64,000 bases of DNA from Microbispora sp. NBC_01189 (lineage in GTDB: Bacteria > Actinomycetota > Actinomycetes > Streptosporangiales > Streptosporangiaceae), in assembly GCF_036010665.1 (NCBI RefSeq), contig NZ_CP108581.1, positions 3,577,501-3,641,500 of the forward strand, given 5' to 3'. Every line of letters begins with the position of its first letter. Position 1 is the first letter of the stretch. Positions 35,690-45,059 of the stretch are shown here, piece by piece. Under the pieces are notes generated by a model. It was not told where the DNA came from, made no database searches, and worked only from the letters and a program-made list of their open reading frames with translations. Both the position numbers and the translations under genes were made by a program.

Positions 35690-36039
35690 AGCCCTGTGGC
35701 AGGCACCGCGAGGGGGGAAAACCGGGCCCATGGCGGCCCCGCGTGTGGGACCTCGCGCAGCGCGCCGACGCCCGGAGCATCGCCCACCGCTGGCCCGGCT
35801 GGACCGTGCTGTACGGGCCCGGCTCGCGCCGGTTCTACGCCATGGCGGCCTGGCCCGTGCCCGAGTCGGTCATCCTCCAGGCACGCACCGCGGCCGACCT
35901 CGAGGCCGCGCTCCACGAGGAGTCGGCGGCGCTGCTCGCCCTGCGTCAGATCCCCCACAGCGCTGGGCGAGCCGCTGTGACCGGCGGGTTCACCGCAATC
36001 CCTGGGCGCGGCCCGGTCTTGGGTGCGAATCAGCGGTAG
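35686..36039 (+). CDS. Small protein, second partner of the XRE regulator
   Basis: A 117-residue protein starting at the GTG that overlaps the previous stop. Its core [19 protein letters not shown] and [13 protein letters not shown] has the same order of features as the preceding protein (a W-containing strand, an aromatic-rich turn, a terminal acidic helix), so they may be distant paralogues. The 3' end overlaps the convergent yajQ-like gene by ten bases. Confidence 0.6.
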   Translation: MKPCGRHREGGKPGPWRPRVWDLAQRADARSIAHRWPGWTVLYGPGSRRFYAMAAWPVPESVILQARTAADLEAALHEESAALLALRQIPHSAGRAAVTGGFTAIPGRGPVLGANQR

Positions 36040-36521
36040 TTGACGAACTGGAGGGCGATGTCGAGGTCCTTGCCCTTGAGCAGCGAGATCACCTGCTGGA
36101 GCTCGTCCTTCTTCTTGGAGCTGACCCGGAGCTCCTCGCCCTGGATCTGCGCCTTCACGCCCTTCGGGCCCTCGTCCCGGATGAGCTTGGAGAGCTTCTT
36201 GGCGTTCTCCTGGTCGATGCCCTCCTTGAGGGCGACCACGAGGCGATACTCCCTGCCGGACGGCTTCGGCTCACCGGCATCCAGGATCTTGAGGGAAAGG
36301 TTGCGCTTGACGATCTTGTCCTTGAAGACGTCGAGAACCGCGTTGGCCCGCTCCTCGCTGTTCGCCTTGATCTCGATGTCCTTCTGCCCCGACCAGGAGA
36401 TGCTCGCGCCCGTGCCCTTGAAGTCGAAGCGGTGCCCGACCTCCTTGACCGTCTGGTTCAGGGCGTTGTCGACCTCCTGCCGGTCGATCTTGCTTACGAC
36501 GTCGAAACTGCTGTCGGCCAT
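36030..36521 (-). CDS. yajQ: YajQ family nucleotide-binding protein
   Basis: A 163-residue UPF0234/YajQ protein, full length. Diagnostic features are [32 protein letters not shown] and the C-terminal [15 protein letters not shown]. Members bind cyclic di-GMP or act as RNA/tRNA-associated factors in some bacteria. It is monocistronic here, with a 3' end overlapping a convergent gene. Confidence 0.97.
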   Translation of the reverse strand: MADSSFDVVSKIDRQEVDNALNQTVKEVGHRFDFKGTGASISWSGQKDIEIKANSEERANAVLDVFKDKIVKRNLSLKILDAGEPKPSGREYRLVVALKEGIDQENAKKLSKLIRDEGPKGVKAQIQGEELRVSSKKKDELQQVISLLKGKDLDIALQFVNYR

Positions 36522-36575
36522 CGGTGTCCGTGTCCTCTCTCCGTTGACCTTCGAGATTAGTGGCCCCTGATGCGG

Positions 36576-37091
36576 TCAGAGGTCCTTCCTCATCACGACG
36601 CGGGGCGCCACCTCTATGCCGAGGGCCCGTTCGTGCTCGACGAGCGCGCTGAGTTCCGGCCCCCACTCGTGGGGGTGGATGACGCGGAAGCCGCGGCGCG
36701 CGTACCAGGGCGCGTTCCACGGCACGTCCCGGAACGTCGTCAGTGTCACCGCCGCAGCGGTCACCTGGCTGTCAGTTGTTCGTGCGGAGGCGGTCGCTCT
36801 CGCGGTGGCAGTCGCGCAGACGGCCTCCAGAAGCCGGGTCCCGATCCCCTGGTTGGCGTGGCCGGGGTGCACGGCGATCTGTTCGAGATGGGTCAGGCCG
36901 TCGACCACTCCGAGCAGGGCGAACCCCACCGGCGGCCGTCCCGCCACGATGACACGCGCGGGTCCGGCGCGCTCCTCGACGACCGTGCTGCCGGGCGGGA
37001 AGACGATGCCGAGCGGTGCGAACATCCCGTCCGCCGCCCGCTCGATCTCGGGGAGGGCCGCGAGGTCCGCCGGCTCGGCCTGTCTGAACAC
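36576..37091 (-). CDS. GNAT family N-acetyltransferase
   Basis: A 171-residue acetyltransferase. The acetyl-CoA loop LEQIAVHPGHANQGIGTRLL matches the V-x-P-x5-G-x-G motif. The C-terminal WYARRGFRVI is also typical. An Ala/Thr-rich insert (about 92-118) separates the halves. It ends about 150 bases before the tRNA-Tyr on the opposite strand. The substrate is unknown. Confidence 0.9.
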   Translation of the reverse strand: MFRQAEPADLAALPEIERAADGMFAPLGIVFPPGSTVVEERAGPARVIVAGRPPVGFALLGVVDGLTHLEQIAVHPGHANQGIGTRLLEAVCATATARATASARTTDSQVTAAAVTLTTFRDVPWNAPWYARRGFRVIHPHEWGPELSALVEHERALGIEVAPRVVMRKDL

Positions 37092-37238
37092 CGTCCCACT
37101 ATGACCGCCGGCCTGCCGCGCCCGCTCCTGGGTTTCCGGACCCGCCGCTGTCCAGGAGCGACCCGGACGGAACCCATGTCACGTGCACCCGGGAAGTCCG
37201 CTATTCTTCTACCTGTCGCCGCGGCGAGCGGAAGACAC

Positions 37239-37323
37239 GGCAGGTTGCCCGAGTGGCCAAAGGGAGCGGTCTGTAAAACCGTCGGCTCAGCCTACGCAAG
37301 TTCGAACCTTGCACCTGCCACCA
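37239..37323 (+). tRNA. tRNA-Tyr (anticodon GTA), left edge of the island
   Basis: The 85-base stretch folds as a complete tRNA: acceptor GGCAGGT with ACCTGCC, an anticodon loop CTGTAAA in the stem GGT..ACC, a long variable arm and a T-arm GCAAG-TTCGAAC-CTTGC. CCA is encoded. It is followed at 37339-37358 by a terminator. A partial copy occurs at 47098-47150, marking a probable integration junction. Confidence 0.95.
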
Positions 37324-37338
37324 GCAAAGCAGCAGCTC

Positions 37339-37358
37339 AGAGGCCCTCCGGGGCCTCT
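37339..37358 (+). terminator. Terminator of tRNA-Tyr
   Basis: An 8-bp stem AGAGGCCC/GGGCCTCT with a 4-base loop is followed by TCTGTTTT. It is the normal end of the tRNA transcript. An almost identical hairpin lies at 47166-47185. Confidence 0.85.
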
Positions 37359-37589
37359 TCTGTTTTCCAGGCCTGTGCAGCCGTAGGCTACTCGCCGGTC
37401 CACCAATATGCGTGCAATGATCTTGATGACGTCTGCGCAGGTCGCACGAGGCTTTCGGTCCTGGGGATGTCTGTGGATCGCGGGCATGATGCGCCTCCTC
37501 ATCAGCAAGGCGCCGAGGCGGGTGACCGACATGGGAGACTTCTCGAACCGCTGACTTGTCGCGACAGTCACGTTGAAGGAGGCCACCCA

Positions 37590-38669
37590 GTGGATTCGGA
37601 TGGAACGCTCCCCGCAGAGAGTGCACCCCTCCCCTTGCTGGAGGGCCGTCCCACCCTGGCGCGATGGATGCGCGGCGCGGGTGCTCATCATCCGCTGCTG
37701 GGCCTGGCTTCCCCCGAGGGGCGTGCCGCCTCGAATCCGATGCAAGCCCAGACGCTGGACGCTATGGAAAACCTGCTGTCGGTGCTTGAGTCCGACGATG
37801 CCTCCCGGTGGAGGAAGAAGCGAGAGAATGACTTTCCGGCTTTGATCTCTCACAGTCAGTTACTCGATCTTCGCGCCGAACTGCTGGTAGCCAGAGCCCT
37901 GGCCGAGAGCAATGTGAGCTATCAGCTAGGCAACACCAAGGTTTCTAACCCTGACTTCGTCGTGCCTGACCATGATCTGGGAGTGGAGGTCACGGCCAAG
38001 GCTCCACCCAGCATCAGCAGTTTGCACGAACAGGTGGAAGGACTGCTACGTGACTGGCCAGGCGTAGGGGTTCAGCTGACCTTTAGCCTGTACCCAAGCC
38101 GATTGACCGGCCAGCAGGTTGACGAGCTCGTTCAGAAGGTCACCATCGCCGCTAGGGACGTCTGCCAGAGCGGTTCGACTGTGACGATACGGCAGAAAGT
38201 CGACGATCCCAAGAACGTGAAACCGATCATGATCGAGGCGGTGCTAAGGCCGCTGTCTGCCGGTGCGTTAGAGGGACGCGTCTGGTCGCAGGTCGAGGCT
38301 GGCTTGTTGGAAGACCCGCTGAGTTCGGCCGAGTACGCGGTGTTCGAGATAGGCGCCTCTTCTGCGAAGGCAAAGCAGGCTCGTTCCATTTCCGGCGGCG
38401 TTATTTTGGCTATCGACCTGTCCCGATACGGCGCAGCGTGGATGCGTCCAGGGGCGGTGTGGGCAGGGCGGTTGGCGCAGCGGTTCACGTCGGACTTCCC
38501 GTTCGCCGCGATCGCGATCTTTCGGCAGGATTTGCGCCTTCCGCATATCATTGAGCCCGCTGTAGGTATCTCGAGCTACGCCGCTCCCGATACCCGCCGA
38601 CGCATTGAGCAACTGTGTGAAATCTTGGCGTGGCCGCACGCCATCGCCTCTACCAATGGCGAGGCATAG
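37590..38669 (+). CDS. Island protein, possible PD-(D/E)xK-fold nuclease, unrecognised
   Basis: A 359-residue protein. GTG 37590 has GGAGG seven bases upstream. I do not recognise the family. The segment NPDFVVPDHDLGVEVTAKA has the hydrophobic strand, Asp, strand and Glu/Lys order of restriction-like endonuclease folds (PD...E-x-T-x-K), but the lysine spacing is not canonical. The C-terminal half has AVFEIGASSAKAKQ and VILAIDLSRYGAAW. It opens the island next to tRNA-Tyr and faces the TrlF-like ATPase, which suggests a defence role; this is inference. Confidence 0.6.
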   Translation: MDSDGTLPAESAPLPLLEGRPTLARWMRGAGAHHPLLGLASPEGRAASNPMQAQTLDAMENLLSVLESDDASRWRKKRENDFPALISHSQLLDLRAELLVARALAESNVSYQLGNTKVSNPDFVVPDHDLGVEVTAKAPPSISSLHEQVEGLLRDWPGVGVQLTFSLYPSRLTGQQVDELVQKVTIAARDVCQSGSTVTIRQKVDDPKNVKPIMIEAVLRPLSAGALEGRVWSQVEAGLLEDPLSSAEYAVFEIGASSAKAKQARSISGGVILAIDLSRYGAAWMRPGAVWAGRLAQRFTSDFPFAAIAIFRQDLRLPHIIEPAVGISSYAAPDTRRRIEQLCEILAWPHAIASTNGEA

Positions 38670-38776
38670 AAGTCACTGGCAGTGGGGTCGCTGGCCTAGT
38701 TGGCCGGGCTTCTGCACCCTGGGCGTCAGTGCCTCGAGGAGCTACCGGTAGGAGGGGCAGTGCGGGCCGTTCCTGA

Positions 38777-39154
38777 CTAGACCGCAGATGATTGGGGGAT
38801 AGGTGGCGGGCCCTTTACACCCGGCGAGGGTGCACTGTCACGCCGCCAGGGCGTTATCAATCCTCCGATTGGCGATCTCCTGTTGGCCGTCGAGGCATCT
38901 CGGTAGACCCGCAGGAGGACGTCATCTAGCCGCTCGGCCACCGCGACGACTGAGGCGTTTACGGCGCCGAGGGGGAAGTCCACGTAGCGTTCGACCAGCG
39001 CGGCGACTCTGGGGAGGTCAGGCTTGGTCAGCTCGACGAGTGTGAACACGTCCGGTTCGAGAGCACGGAAAAACGCGGGCTCCGGTGCAGCGCCGCCGGA
39101 TCTGGAGATCATGTAGCACATTTCGGCCGCGACGAAGCTGGGGATGTGCCGCCC
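38777..39154 (-). pseudogene. Truncated vapC (PIN toxin) fragment, copy 1
   Basis: The minus strand reads IPSFVAAEMCYMISRSGG, VFTLVELTKPDLPRVAALV, YVDFPLGAVNASVVAVAERL, then diverges and stops. These are the middle and C-terminal PIN domain of VapC toxins (the NASVVAVAERL block holds the usual D as N). The N-terminal metal-binding Asp part is missing. A second copy at 47782-48259 shares the same sequence, so the region is duplicated at both island edges. The surrounding 750 bases (38670-39425) contain nothing else I can support. Confidence 0.7.
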
Positions 39155-39425
39155 CTAAAGAGTACGAGGACAGTAGTCGCAGTCCTGTCTACTCCGTGAG
39201 GCAGGCATCCGCGGATGGATGCCGCGGCCCGCGGCCTTGCTGGGCGGCTGCGGGACGTCCGGTCGACGAGTGATGTTCGTCAAAGCAAGGGGTTCCTCCC
39301 GCTCTACCTTGCGATCTCCCAACGAGCGTCGCCCCAGTCCCTCGCATTATCCCCTTAGAGGGTCCTACAGCTCCTGGAAGAAGGGAACGGGGAACGGCTA
39401 GGAAGGCCCGGCTAGGAGTCGGCGG

Positions 39426-42302
39426 TCAGGATGATCTGACGTCCGGGGAGGGGTTCATGCGGGCCACGTCGCGTCTGTAGGAGCTGACCTCGTTGTCGTA
39501 TTTCATTCCACGCTTAATGAATGCTTTCACACCACCTTCCATGACATCTTGAATGTCCATTCGTACTTCCTGTACGTCAATTGGGCCAACATGAGGTCTT
39601 CCGCTGTTCTTGATCCTGATACTTCCGTCGATGCTCTCTAGGACGATCACCCTATCGGCGTCACCGAGGACAGGAATGTTGGCGTTGTGCGTAACCACGA
39701 TAAGCTGCCGCTTCCATCTGCTCCTGCGGAGTTCGTTGACGATCAGCTCGGAGATTAGCGTGGTGTCCAAGTCGTCCTCTGGCTGGTCCAATATCAGCGG
39801 CTCGATTCCTTGGTGAAGGACGAAGCTGAGCATCGCGGCACTGCGCTGCCCGGGCGAGCCATGCAAGACGTCCTGCCAGTCCTTATCCTGATCAGGGTTG
39901 CCGTCAGTCTTGAGGAAGAGCATGGTCACGGTGTCATCGGCCATCAGTGTGGCAAGTCGGACGCGCATGGTCTGGTCGATGCCAGCTAGCTTTCTCCACC
40001 AGGCGGGCCGTCCCCGCTCCTCGCCACTCCGGAAGATCTGGTTACTTAGCTCCGTATAGGAATTGCCAATGAGGGCAGTCCGCCATAGCTTAAGACGATC
40101 TTCCAGGGTGTCAGTAGGGCCGGCCCACAGCCAACGGGCTAGGCTGCGAACTTCTTCAGGATAACCATCGCTTCTCAGGTTCAGAATTTTCCGTATCGCA
40201 CGAGCCCACCCCGTCCAATCCGAATGAGGCTTCACTTCGAAGCGCAGGGTTTGACTTCGGTTTTTGACGTCCTGCGTGAGACGTCGCCGCCTCTGGGCAC
40301 GTCGAGTGTGGACGAGTGACAATGCTTGCCATGCATCACGCTCGCCTTCGTGAAGATCATTCAGCTCTCTCGCTCGTGCTACCAGGTCGTTCAGCCGCCT
40401 GCGTACGATGGCAAGTTCCTCCCGTAGTGACAGATACTGCTCCGGGTCCACGCCCAGGGTGACGAGTTCGGTTTGATATGCCTCGTCGTCCAGACGCGCC
40501 TGCTGTACCTCGTCGGCCCATTGACCTCTCCGTCGTGCTGCCTCGGCAACCTGCAATTTGGCTTCGGCCTCTGACAGCGCTCCGAGGAGGTTCTGCCGAA
40601 GGGTTGACTCGACGTTCACCAACGTCTGATGGTGGATCTCGGGCCTGGAGCGTTCCGTTTCGCTTGCAGGCAGCAAGCGATCGACGGCTCCCCGTAGCTC
40701 CGCAACGGATTTCGCAATCCGGGTGGCGAGGGCTTCTAGTTTCTTATGATCATTGAGAATCGCTTCATTTCGTTCCCGCCGTTCCCGAGTGACCGGGTTA
40801 TCAAGATGTGCAACCTGCCGACTGAGTTCCGCCTCGCGGGCCTCGAGCTCCGGACGCTGTCCGAGCTCGCTTTCGATCAGGAGTCGACGGGCGACGAAAG
40901 TCTGGCAGGTGGCTTCGATCTCGGCTCGCTCGGCCAAAAAGTCGGCGTGCTGAGACTCGTCCGTTACGGCGAGTGCCTCGTCGATGAGGGCAAGCAGGTG
41001 TCGTGATGCGGCGTGCGGATCGCCGGAGTCAGGTGCGATCCGCTCGTATAGCTCCTTTTGGCTGAAGACGCGCAGGGGGAAGCTCGTGGGAGTCATGCCG
41101 GTGTCTCGGCCTGTGCGACTGCCGTCGGTTGCTGTCCAGAGTGCGATTTGGCTCTGTCCGGAGATTGGAAGGTGATGCACCGCGGAGAGGGTCGCTTCGC
41201 CGAATACACGCTCATAGAAGTCGTCGAGGTCGGCTTTGATTTTTTCAGGCAGGCCGTCTGTACCGCTATATACGCGACGCAGTGCGGACACCACGGTCGA
41301 TTTTCCTGAGCCGCGCCCCCCAATGATTACGTTCAACCCGGGCGAGAAGTCCAGCCTCAGCGGGTCGACCGAGTTGCCAAGTTGACCGCCGAGCGTGAGT
41401 GTCTCAACCCAGGCGTGGGTGATCTGGTTTGGATCACGCCCAGGATACTTGCCGAGCCGTTCGTCCCAGTCGCACATTATGCGGGCATCAAAGTCTAGGA
41501 ATGCCTGGCGTAACCCTTCAAGTGTGGGCTCGGCCATCCGAATCCAGGTGTATCGGCTACCAAGCTTGTCGAGGCTGTAGGCGTCGGAGGTGCTGACGAA
41601 GGCGAGTCGCTCCAGGCATGGAAAGTTGTCCAGTTGCCTGGCTCGGAAACGCTGATTCCATGACCCAGTCTCCCTGGAGTCCTGGTTGCTGCCAGCTTCA
41701 GTGGGGCTGCCTACATCGACTGCGGCGAGCTTGTCATGGTGGAGAGCCTGCCAACGCGAGGTCCCCATGATGGTATTCCCGGAAGCAATGCCGTTTTCAC
41801 CAAGTGCATGTGGCGCAATTGCGATCCATCCTAGCGGGAGATCGCGCAGGATATCCTGGACACTTCGAGGAGCGACGGCGGGGACGGGGGGATTCTTTTT
41901 GCTGGGAACAAACGGTGGGTAATTCGCGTCGAACCCGCAGACCTTCGCGAGGAGAATGTCGATGTCTCGCTCGGTCTTTTCCAGGCTGCCGATAAGCAGG
42001 AGATGGACACCGTCAGATCCGCTGCCCGTCGTTACTTCCACCCCAGGAAAGACAGTGATACCGGCCCGCTCTCCAGCAGCTTTCATCTCCTGCAACCACT
42101 CCGCACTGTGGTGGTCGGCGAGCGCGATCACTTCGACCCCACGTTCTTTGAGAGCGGCCATGTATCTATCGGCGAAACTGCGCCGATGCTTAGCTCGCTC
42201 ATCCGGATCGGGGTGGTTCAGATCGCCCTTCCACTCAGTAGGCAGCTTGAAGTCCCACGCAGGGGTGGCCACCTGTAGATCACATTTGAACCATCGGGAC
42301 AT
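39426..42302 (-). CDS. TrlF-like PHP-AAA/SMC-type ATPase
   Basis: A 958-residue protein. Residues 1-300 are a PHP-type phosphoesterase domain: DHH at 63-65, FPGVEV at 85-90 and APHA at 163-166. The first motif, usually H-x-H, reads Q10-V-A12. Residues about 305-880 are a Rad50/SMC-like ATPase: P-loop GGRGSGKST (328-336), helical coiled-coil middle (440-700), signature GSPGQR (815-820), Walker B PLILDQPEDD (836-843), and switch TH at 871-872. Proteins of this layout are carried on defence islands and are annotated TrlF-like. It may sense foreign DNA or break nucleic acid. No partner is fused. It is monocistronic here. Confidence 0.85.
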   Translation of the reverse strand: MSRWFKCDLQVATPAWDFKLPTEWKGDLNHPDPDERAKHRRSFADRYMAALKERGVEVIALADHHSAEWLQEMKAAGERAGITVFPGVEVTTGSGSDGVHLLLIGSLEKTERDIDILLAKVCGFDANYPPFVPSKKNPPVPAVAPRSVQDILRDLPLGWIAIAPHALGENGIASGNTIMGTSRWQALHHDKLAAVDVGSPTEAGSNQDSRETGSWNQRFRARQLDNFPCLERLAFVSTSDAYSLDKLGSRYTWIRMAEPTLEGLRQAFLDFDARIMCDWDERLGKYPGRDPNQITHAWVETLTLGGQLGNSVDPLRLDFSPGLNVIIGGRGSGKSTVVSALRRVYSGTDGLPEKIKADLDDFYERVFGEATLSAVHHLPISGQSQIALWTATDGSRTGRDTGMTPTSFPLRVFSQKELYERIAPDSGDPHAASRHLLALIDEALAVTDESQHADFLAERAEIEATCQTFVARRLLIESELGQRPELEAREAELSRQVAHLDNPVTRERRERNEAILNDHKKLEALATRIAKSVAELRGAVDRLLPASETERSRPEIHHQTLVNVESTLRQNLLGALSEAEAKLQVAEAARRRGQWADEVQQARLDDEAYQTELVTLGVDPEQYLSLREELAIVRRRLNDLVARARELNDLHEGERDAWQALSLVHTRRAQRRRRLTQDVKNRSQTLRFEVKPHSDWTGWARAIRKILNLRSDGYPEEVRSLARWLWAGPTDTLEDRLKLWRTALIGNSYTELSNQIFRSGEERGRPAWWRKLAGIDQTMRVRLATLMADDTVTMLFLKTDGNPDQDKDWQDVLHGSPGQRSAAMLSFVLHQGIEPLILDQPEDDLDTTLISELIVNELRRSRWKRQLIVVTHNANIPVLGDADRVIVLESIDGSIRIKNSGRPHVGPIDVQEVRMDIQDVMEGGVKAFIKRGMKYDNEVSSYRRDVARMNPSPDVRSS

Positions 42303-42470
42303 GACGGCCTCCCGGGGGAAGGGCCACGGTGCAGCCGTGGCCCCAAGTTACTGCATGAGCCTGGACGGGAAGGTGCGCCGCGATGTCATCGCGCACCTGC
42401 GCCGTATGTGCTGCACTGAGGCGGTTAGAGCCTCCTGTGGCTGAACACCACAACAGTGAAGCACAGAGGG
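42303..42470. other. Gap between TrlF-like gene and IS remnant
   Basis: 168 bases upstream of the ATPase gene. They should contain its promoter. I see no repeat or coding region here. Confidence 0.3.
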
Positions 42471-43907
42471 CAGGGTCAACAACGCCATATCTGTCGACTA
42501 CCTCCGAACCAGGGCTGCAGGAGTTCTCGAATCCTGAGACGGCTGGGTGATTCGGGGCAGGTTACAGCTTGATCGCGTACGGCGTGGCGCGGGTCTGACA
42601 TGCAACAAGGCCCCGTAGAACGGCGGTTCTCACGCCAACCCGATCTACCGGAGCCTCGTTGTCCGTGCATTTTGCCATGCCGCCCGCCGTGTCTGCCATC
42701 ACCGCCATCGTCACTGACGTTGACCAGCACGAACGCTCATCCTGCGGCGAGGAGATCGTGGACATGGCCGACCTTCGTCAGGTCTGGGCGCAGATCCCCG
42801 ATCCCCGCGATCGGGCGCGGGCGACGGCATCCGCTGGTGGTGATGCCGGCGCTGGTCCAGGCGGCGATCGTGTCCGGCGCGGTCTCCTACGCGGCGATCA
42901 GACACTGGATCGCCCGCGCACCCCAAGAGGTCCTCGAACATCTCGGGGCCCGGCGAGATCCGCGCCCCGGTGAGTTCCTGGCCCCGCATCCCGACACCGT
43001 GTGCCGGACGATCGCCCAAGTCAACGCCGCGAGCGTGGCTGCCGCCTACGCCGCGCACCGGGCCAGTCAACTGCGGGAACTGTATGACGACCCTGATGAG
43101 TTGATCCCGATGACCGTCGACGGCAAGACCCAGCGCGGCACCGCCACCCAGCGGCACACCCGCCCAGCACCGGCTTGGCGCGCAGTTGGCCGACGACGCC
43201 CTCATGGTCGCCACCCTCGACGTCGCCGGTAAGAGCAACGAGATCACCGCCTTTGCCCCGCTGCTGGACCAGATCGGCTGCCTGAAGAACGTCGTGATCA
43301 GTGCGGACAGGCTCCACACCCAGCGCGAGCATGCCCGCTACCTGCAACGGCGCCAGGCGTTCTACGTCTTCCCCGTCGGCGGCAACCAGGCGGGCCTGTT
43401 CGACCAGCTGGACGCTCTGGCCTGGAAGGACGTGCCGATCGAGTGGGTCACCTACGACCGCGGCCACGGCCGCACCGAGATCCGTACCATCCAGGTCATG
43501 CCCGCCCCGGCCGGAACCCGTTTCCCGCACGTCAAGCAGGTCTTCCTGCTCGAACGCCACGTCTACGACCTGCGTTGGAAGCCTCTGTCGGCGGTCGCGG
43601 TGCTGGGCGTCACCAGCCTGCCCGCCGAACTGGCCGGCCCACGACGCCTGGCCGAACTGATCAGAGGCGAATGGTCGATCGAGAACAAAGATCATTACGT
43701 GCGGGACGTGACGCTCGGCGAGGACCGGTGCCGGGTCCGCACCGCCTCAGCCCCATCCATCCTCGCCGTCATGCGCAGTTACGCGATCGGCGCGTTACGC
43801 CTGCTCAACCACACCAACATCGCCGAAGGCACCCGCTGGGCCCGCGACGACTTCCGCAACCCGCTCATCGCCCTCGGTCTCACATTGTGAGAACTCCTTC
43901 AGCCCTG
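42471..43907 (+). mobile_element. Decayed ISAs1-like insertion sequence
   Basis: A transposase remnant occupies 42764-43890. Short matching ends CAGGG at 42471 and CCCTG at 43903-43907 give a 1.44-kb element, a usual ISAs1 length. The match is only five bases and no target duplication is visible, so the ends are uncertain. Confidence 0.45.
42764..43890 (+). pseudogene. ISAs1 family transposase, frameshifted
   Basis: The coding trace runs through three frames. It opens MADLRQVWAQIPDPRDR, continues in another frame RHPLVVMPALVQAAIVSGA and MTVDGKTQRGTAT, then after about 43185 in a third frame MVATLDVAGKSNEITAF through GEWSIENKDHYVRDV. These are the DDE-type transposase marks of ISAs1 (DGKT, W-S-I-E-N-K). 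At least two frameshifts, near 42815 and 43180, inactivate it. The long plus-strand pieces alone would be misleading as a complete gene. Confidence 0.85.
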
Positions 43908-43968
43908 ATTTTCTGATGCACCCTAAGCCGACCTTCCACTACCTGGGACGCTGAGCCGATCATTGACC

Positions 43969-44001
43969 AAAGAGGCCCGAGAGACTCCTCCGGTCCTCTT
44001 T
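43969..44001. terminator. Intrinsic terminator-like hairpin
   Basis: AAAGAGG at 43969 pairs with CCTCTTT at 43995, extended inward by CCG/CGG after one mismatch; TTTTATTT follows on the plus strand. It lies between the IS remnant and the 3' end of the HNH gene and may end either transcript. Its AGAGGCCC side resembles the tRNA-Tyr terminator. Confidence 0.55.
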
Positions 44002-44058
44002 TATTTGCGGGCAAAGAAACCTATAGAGTTACATGATGGGTTAACACTGCGCTGTAAT

Positions 44059-45000
44059 CTACACGGGATACCAGCGTTGATAGAGGATTCCGGGGGGCTC
44101 GGACCCTGCATGCTTCTTGCCATTACAATCGTCGCAAAGTAGCTGCAAGTTGGTGACATCGTTCAGTCCGCCCTTTGCTAAGGGGACTACGTGATCAAAA
44201 TTGGCGTGGCTGATAGGTGTGTGAAGCGTGCCGAGCTGCCGCTGGCAATATGTGCACATGCCTCTGTCTCTGAATTCAACGGCACGCTTAGCCCATGTGG
44301 GGATGTTACATCTCTTAAGGTGGGATCCGGAGCTTTTGTGGCTAAAAAACTTGCGAACTTCGGGGTCCTCATGGAAGGCGGCGTCCTGAACGTAATTCGA
44401 GAGCAGATTGTTGAGTCGGGCAAGAAACGAGCGATTGCTGAACATGACGAAGAATATTTCATCGGACATTCTGTTAAGCAAGGTCTCAAAACTAGGCTCG
44501 GCGAGTAGAAGCTCATTCCAATATTCGCCGTAATCGTCATTTATTGCAACGCAGTCATCATTACATCCGGAATGGTCGTCTGCTCGGACGTGTCGGTGAA
44601 AGCCGGGCTTGAGTGGTTTCAATCCCATCATTGCGCGATAGTCATTGAATGTCATGTGCTCAAGTTCGTACTCTTCGAATGCAACCTCGATGGGGAGGAC
44701 TCGCATGGTTGCATCGTAGAGAGGTGCATCGTCGAACTTTTGCCGATCACTCTCGATCAGAGTTACGGGCGGCATTAGATGATCGTAAAATTGCTGCCAA
44801 ATCACATCGTACGCGAACCGGTGTAGTGCGCTGCACTTTTGGAACGGCGCGAGATACGGCACTATGCCGTCATTGACAAATATTTCTTCAAGTGTATGAA
44901 GATAGCCGAAGGGATTGGTGGCGATTTTGTCTATTGTGTTCGCGGCCAGGTAGGTTCGATGATAGCGGTTTTCTGTGAACTCTCTAGTGAGATCGCGCAA
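44059..45000 (-). CDS. HNH endonuclease, third gene of SLATT/CD-NTase operon
   Basis: A 313-residue protein with a C-terminal HNH domain: CTYCQRQL, FDHVVPLAKGG, NLQLLCDDCNGKKH, with all Cys pairs and His intact. The N-terminal 215 residues are unrecognised and mostly helical. The TTG start at 45000 is chosen for AAGGAGG five bases upstream. It lies 59 bases after the CD-NTase gene in the same direction. HNH domains cut DNA, so it could be a nuclease effector or partner of the nucleotide signal. The region is markedly AT-rich compared with the rest, a sign of transfer. Confidence 0.85.
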   Translation of the reverse strand: MRDLTREFTENRYHRTYLAANTIDKIATNPFGYLHTLEEIFVNDGIVPYLAPFQKCSALHRFAYDVIWQQFYDHLMPPVTLIESDRQKFDDAPLYDATMRVLPIEVAFEEYELEHMTFNDYRAMMGLKPLKPGFHRHVRADDHSGCNDDCVAINDDYGEYWNELLLAEPSFETLLNRMSDEIFFVMFSNRSFLARLNNLLSNYVQDAAFHEDPEVRKFFSHKSSGSHLKRCNIPTWAKRAVEFRDRGMCTYCQRQLGTLHTPISHANFDHVVPLAKGGLNDVTNLQLLCDDCNGKKHAGSEPPGILYQRWYPV

Positions 45001-45059
45001 CAGCGTCCCTCCTTGCGTGGCGGGCCATTACAGGGTGTTTAAGTATCAAGTCCATGCCG

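Noticed and set aside
43969-44001. A third copy of the tRNA-Tyr terminator segment
   Set aside because: Only the AGAGGCCC side is similar; no tRNA sequence precedes it, so it is listed only as a hairpin.
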